In this document: positions 60,417 through 64,000 of the stretch, piece by piece
Layout: every line of letters starts with the position of its first letter
Numbering within the stretch: position 1 is the first letter of the stretch
Assembly (NCBI RefSeq): GCF_001686925.1
Contig: NZ_LVEN01000046.1
Location: 62,001 to 126,000, forward strand
Direction: 5' to 3'
Source of the DNA: Flavobacterium piscis
Lineage (GTDB): Bacteria; Bacteroidota; Bacteroidia; Flavobacteriales; Flavobacteriaceae
DNA: 64,000 nucleotides
Translations under genes and position numbers: made by a program
Notes under the pieces: model-generated
What the model was told of the DNA's origin: nothing
The model's database searches: none
The model's input: only the letters and a program-made list of their open reading frames with translations

Positions 60417-61003
60417 AAAAGTTTGTTAGTCAACAAAATACTATAACTTTCAGGTCTTACGATTTTTTTTAATTTATCCAATTCAGACCAAAGTCCAAAT
60501 CCATTAGTGTCTAATTTACTTCCTATAATTTGGTAGCGGCCACATTTAAAACAAATTTTTGCTATTCCTATTGTCTTTTCTTTATTCTTAAAAATAAAAA
60601 TATCACGATATTCTGCAATGCAGGCGGCAAAAGTGGTTTGCAATGAATCTTTTTCGCTAAAAACATTTTCAATCTTTTTTTCTTGCTTGATTGACAAATT
60701 TGATTTTTTGTATTCGTATTTCAACAAAAGTTTTTCAAAATCTTTCTTCGGAATACTATCAGGATAATGCTCGTAAAAAATACCAGAGAATTCTTCTTTC
60801 TTTTCTGTCTGTGCAGTATTATCATTGGATGAATGTTCAAACTCCCGTTTAGAAAAATCTAAATAATAATGATCTATTTTATCCGAATCAAAAAAAGGTC
60901 TTAATTCTTTCTTTACAGCCTTTTTGGATGCAACTTTTACTTTATTAGAATTTTTACAACTCGAAATTATAATAACAATAAGTACAAAAATATATTTTCT
61001 CAC
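60407..61003 (-). CDS. Predicted lipoprotein
   Basis: A 198-aa protein beginning with a GTG codon; no in-frame ATG lies upstream before a stop. Signal RKYIFVLIVIIISSC has a lipobox ending at Cys16. The mature part is Lys/Glu-rich. A CFKCGRYQIIGSKLD segment near the end could bind metal or form a disulfide. Family not recognised. Confidence 0.65.
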   Translation of the reverse strand: MRKYIFVLIVIIISSCKNSNKVKVASKKAVKKELRPFFDSDKIDHYYLDFSKREFEHSSNDNTAQTEKKEEFSGIFYEHYPDSIPKKDFEKLLLKYEYKKSNLSIKQEKKIENVFSEKDSLQTTFAACIAEYRDIFIFKNKEKTIGIAKICFKCGRYQIIGSKLDTNGFGLWSELDKLKKIVRPESYSILLTNKLFYL

Positions 61004-61043
61004 TTTTTTTGGATTTAAAACTTAATGTCTTCAATTTGAAATA

Positions 61044-61718
61044 TTAAATTTTGACAATATCTGTTCCTAGTTTTTTATTTTGAACTATTTTATTAACCAA
61101 GTCTCGAAATGTTTCAATATCTCCAGTAGTAATAGTACTTTCATATTTCCAGTTTGGAAATATTCTGTCTAACAAATGATCTAAACATCTTTCTCTTTCT
61201 ACTTTTACATCGAATTTATCGAAAACTTTCACCCCTGTTAATGTTACTTCTTCTAATAGAGGAGAAAAATTATCATTAATAGCCAAAAAATCTTCGATTC
61301 TTGTTGACGGCTTTAAACTTACAACATCTACACCTTTAATTTTTAAATTTCGCTTTAAGGTTTGAAAAACAGAGAATGTTAAACATTCTGAACCCAAAAT
61401 TTTGATTGGTTTGACAATTTCTTTTTCAGCTAGAGTTGATAAAAAATCACAAAGATCACCTAAAGTTTTTTTGTCATCCGGATTGAAGATTGTATCCCAT
61501 ATTTTTATTGGCACATCAATTCTAAATTCTTGATTTAAAAATTTAGATAATTCATTCCAAGGTAATAAATCCTGAACTTCACGCCATTCGCGTATTAATG
61601 TATACTTTGTTAAAACAAAAGTTCCATCAACCATAAAATCAAATTGGCCTGAAAGTCTATGCTGTTCTTTGAATATTTCTAAAAGCTCATTAGAAGTATA
61701 ACAGATCTTATCATTCAT
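61044..61718 (-). CDS. Hypothetical cytoplasmic protein
   Basis: A 224-aa protein without signal peptide or transmembrane segments. It mixes charged helices and short hydrophobic strands (for example TLADLxFLSTLAEKEIVKP-like and LKIKGVDVVSLKPSTRIEDF). I recognise no domain. It is 41 bp upstream of the lipoprotein gene on the same strand and could be cotranscribed with it. Confidence 0.6.
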   Translation of the reverse strand: MNDKICYTSNELLEIFKEQHRLSGQFDFMVDGTFVLTKYTLIREWREVQDLLPWNELSKFLNQEFRIDVPIKIWDTIFNPDDKKTLGDLCDFLSTLAEKEIVKPIKILGSECLTFSVFQTLKRNLKIKGVDVVSLKPSTRIEDFLAINDNFSPLLEEVTLTGVKVFDKFDVKVERERCLDHLLDRIFPNWKYESTITTGDIETFRDLVNKIVQNKKLGTDIVKI

Positions 61719-61745
61719 AACTTATATTTTCTTTTATCCATTCGA

Positions 61746-61785
61746 AACCTTAGAAACTTAGCATCTCAGAACCTTAGCAACTCTA
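61746..61785. repeat. CTTAGAACC-type repeat near sucA
   Basis: AACCTTAGAAACTTAGCATC and CAGAACCTTAGCAACTC, the same family as 64-178. Confidence 0.55.
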
Positions 61786-62334
61786 AAAGTAAACTCTCAC
61801 AAAAGGCATAAACCCTGATCCATAAAGACTTCTATCAGGATCATACAAAACATCATAACGTGCACCAACCGTAACACTTCCGGTTCTGTAACCTGCACCA
61901 AGATATAAAGCAGTATTCCAATAATTATCAGAATAACTTGGTCTGTAAGGGGTTGAATTATAATCTGTATTTACTCTCACCTGCTCTAACTCTGCTGATA
62001 ATTGAATCTCCGGAATAGGATTTACAAGACCAACCAGACTTCCGCCATACACAAAAGAGTTGTAATAACTTTTAGAAGATAAATAACCAAATTGTAAACC
62101 AACACCAACCGCTACAATTTCGTTTACATTATAAATAGCGCTTGGCATTACTGAAATATCAGTATAGCCTGAACCTATTCCTAAACCAAGTCCTCCACCA
62201 AACTGAACTTTGTCCCAAAAATGATTACTATTGTCAATAACGTACTTTTGCTGCGAAATTGCATAACTAGAAAATAGGACTGCCAAAATCACAAAAAAAG
62301 GTTTGAAAACGATTGAAATTTGATTATTATTCAT
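61783..62334 (-). CDS. Outer-membrane beta-barrel protein
   Basis: A 183-aa exported protein (ATG at 62334; the frame extends to 62430 but those residues precede the signal peptide). The signal ends at AISQ (KPFFVILAVLFSSYAISQQ). The mature part alternates polar and hydrophobic residues as in a small barrel (GGGLGLGIGSGYTDISVMPS, AVGVGLQFGYLS) and ends in Phe (FVRVYF). Genes here, upstream of sucA, are sometimes mislabelled as 2-oxoglutarate decarboxylase; there is no enzyme motif. Confidence 0.75.
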   Translation of the reverse strand: MNNNQISIVFKPFFVILAVLFSSYAISQQKYVIDNSNHFWDKVQFGGGLGLGIGSGYTDISVMPSAIYNVNEIVAVGVGLQFGYLSSKSYYNSFVYGGSLVGLVNPIPEIQLSAELEQVRVNTDYNSTPYRPSYSDNYWNTALYLGAGYRTGSVTVGARYDVLYDPDRSLYGSGFMPFVRVYF

Positions 62335-62406
62335 AGTTGAGTCTATTTTTAACAAATTTTTACGTAAAAGTACGTAAAAAAAAGATTTAAATAAATGCGA
62401 TTGTTG

Positions 62407-62414
62407 TACTTTTG
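62407..62414 (+). promoter_or_regulatory. -7 box of sucA
   Basis: TACTTTTG, 37 bp before the ATG. Confidence 0.5.
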
Positions 62415-62450
62415 CCTTTCTATTTAACAAAAAGTATATTCACTCATATT

Positions 62451-64000
62451 ATGGATAGGTTTTCATTTTTAAATGCAGCGCATACAGAGTTTTTCGCACA
62501 ATTATATGATCAGTATTTAGTAAACCCAGATAGCGTTGAGCCAAGCTGGAGAAGTTTTTTTCAAGGTTTCGACTTTGGACAAACGACTTATAATGACGAA
62601 AATCCAGTTCAACGAATTGTTGAATATGTGACTAGCGACAATCAGGATTGCAGTTTAGTTTCTGACAAACTACAAAAAGAATTCAATGTACTAAAGTTAA
62701 TCGATGCTTATCGCACACGCGGACACTTGTTTACAAAAACAAATCCGGTTCGTGATCGCAGAACATCTTCTCCAACATTAGACATCGAAAATTTCGGATT
62801 AACAACTGCTGATCTTTCTACAGTTTTTGATGCTGGACAAGCTATCGGAGTAGGTCCTTCTACTTTGCAAGACATTGTTACGCGTCTTAAATCTATTTAC
62901 TGCCAACATATTGGTATTGAATATATGTATATCAGAAATCCTGGAGTTGTAAAATGGATTCAGGATAAACTGGCTGTAAATGTTAACCAGCCTAATTTCT
63001 CTTCTGAAGAAAAGAAAACTATCTTAAACAAATTAAACCAGGCAGTTTCTTTCGAGAACTTCCTGCACACTAAATATGTAGGTCAAAAACGATTTTCATT
63101 AGAAGGTGGAGAATCTATCATTCCTGCTTTGGATGCTTTGATCGAACAGGCTGCTGAAAAAGGTGTTGAACAATTCGTAATGGGAATGGCTCACCGTGGC
63201 CGTTTGAACGTTTTGGCAAACATCTTCGGAAAATCTACTCAGGATATTTTTGGTGAGTTTGACGGTAAAGATTACGATCAGGAATATTTTGATGGTGATG
63301 TAAAATACCATTTAGGTCTTACTGCCGACAAAAAAACAAGAACAGGAAAAAACATCAATATCAATTTAGCACCAAACCCTTCTCACTTAGAAACGGTTGG
63401 AGCTGTAATTGAAGGAATTACAAGAGCAAAACAAGATAAATATTTTCCAAACGATTTCTCAAAAGTATTGCCAATTGCCGTTCACGGAGATGCTGCAATC
63501 GCAGGTCAGGGTATTTTATACGAAATCATTCAAATGGCATTGCTTGACGGTTACAAAACCGGAGGAACAATTCATATCGTAATCAACAATCAGGTTGGTT
63601 TTACTACTAACTATTTAGATGCACGTTCGTCTACTTATTGTACAGATGTTGCTAAAGTAACACTTTCACCAGTATTACACGTAAATGCTGATGATGCTGA
63701 AGCTGTTGTACACGCAGTATCTTTTGCATTAGATTACAGAATGCAATTTGGACGTGACGTATTTATTGACTTATTAGGATATAGAAAATACGGTCATAAC
63801 GAAGGTGATGAGCCTCGTTTTACACAACCTGTATTATATAAAATCATCGCAAAACATAAAAATCCAAGAGATATTTATGCTGAAAAATTATTGTCAGACG
63901 GCGTAATCGATGCATCTTATGTAAACGCTTTAGAAAAAGAATACAAATCTACTATGGAGGAGAATTTACAAGCTTCCCGTAAAAAAGATTTGACTATTAT
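62451..64000 (+). CDS. sucA: 2-oxoglutarate dehydrogenase E1 (partial)
   Basis: The gene runs off the window; about 516 of roughly 920 codons are present. E1 is the thiamine diphosphate-dependent decarboxylase of the TCA-cycle complex. The N-terminus (MDRFSFLNAAHTEFFAQLYD), AYRTRGHLFTKTNP, VMGMAHRGRLNVLANI, the TPP-binding GDAAIAGQGILYE and VINNQVGFTTN, and GHNEGDEPRFTQP are all intact. sucB is expected downstream. Confidence 0.97.
   Translation, partial: MDRFSFLNAAHTEFFAQLYDQYLVNPDSVEPSWRSFFQGFDFGQTTYNDENPVQRIVEYVTSDNQDCSLVSDKLQKEFNVLKLIDAYRTRGHLFTKTNPVRDRRTSSPTLDIENFGLTTADLSTVFDAGQAIGVGPSTLQDIVTRLKSIYCQHIGIEYMYIRNPGVVKWIQDKLAVNVNQPNFSSEEKKTILNKLNQAVSFENFLHTKYVGQKRFSLEGGESIIPALDALIEQAAEKGVEQFVMGMAHRGRLNVLANIFGKSTQDIFGEFDGKDYDQEYFDGDVKYHLGLTADKKTRTGKNININLAPNPSHLETVGAVIEGITRAKQDKYFPNDFSKVLPIAVHGDAAIAGQGILYEIIQMALLDGYKTGGTIHIVINNQVGFTTNYLDARSSTYCTDVAKVTLSPVLHVNADDAEAVVHAVSFALDYRMQFGRDVFIDLLGYRKYGHNEGDEPRFTQPVLYKIIAKHKNPRDIYAEKLLSDGVIDASYVNALEKEYKSTMEENLQASRKKDLTI

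Noticed and set aside
63099..63311. 70-codon minus-strand ORF
   Set aside because: It lies inside sucA, antisense to conserved enzyme motifs.

Overview
The window is an AT-rich stretch of a Bacteroidota chromosome, most probably Flavobacterium or a close relative. The signs are promoters with a TAnnTTTG -7 box, an S16 ribosomal protein with a long Ala/Glu tail, a TonB-dependent receptor with a carboxypeptidase-D-like repeat, double-glycine leader peptides next to a C39 ABC exporter, an RGG-tailed RRM protein, and families of intergenic inverted repeats. It carries about 57 genes, one tRNA, two broken genes and many repeats. It ends inside sucA.

Layout. 0-4.6 kb: leuB, an RRM protein, a small lipoprotein and the rpsP-rimM-trmN6 unit. 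4.6-14.7 kb: a peptide-secretion island. It holds an HlyD adaptor, a C39-peptidase ABC exporter, six cysteine-containing double-glycine peptides (two under 60 codons), a C39-like/VKOR/thioredoxin fusion that probably makes their disulfides, a tandem array of four cysteine-free double-glycine peptides sharing the invariant core IDPSKGDGKG, and a membrane-bound TPR/AraC-type regulator. 14.9-17.8 kb: glutaryl-CoA-type dehydrogenase, DUF3050 protein and SGNH lipoprotein. 17.9-24.0 kb: a seven-gene minus-strand operon around polyamine chemistry (SpeD, DUF4178, a 59-aa membrane protein, DUF350, membrane spermidine synthase, Tat-type flavin oxidase, multi-TM protein). 24.2-26.7 kb: a frameshifted AraC regulator, a nitrilase and a GNAT enzyme.

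26.7-30.1 kb: small winged-helix protein, a histidine kinase with twelve 21-residue coiled-coil repeats, a KilA-N gene with an internal stop, and tRNA-Ser(GGA). 30-35.7 kb: LysR/MFS divergent pair, asparaginase, acyltransferase, TatD. 36-44.4 kb: an ECF sigma factor and TPR anti-sigma-like protein, divergent from a small membrane protein, a lipoprotein, a PKD/outer-membrane protein, a CHAT caspase-like protease and a retropepsin-like protease. Three identically spaced GGGTAACAAT/TTGATATAA sites look like promoters of this sigma factor. 44.5-51.4 kb: tetR-tolC-MFP-RND efflux operon and yceI, tied together by three copies of GGAAACT-N14-AGTTTCC. 51.6-60 kb: polyprenyl synthetase, neutral-type trehalase with MFS transporter, TonB receptor and divergent LacI regulator with paired operators. 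60-64 kb: hypothetical proteins, an outer-membrane protein and sucA.

The best candidates for something undescribed are the IDPSKGDGKG peptide array with its exporter and regulator, and the ECF/CHAT/retropepsin locus. Functions are read from sequence motifs only; no database search was run.
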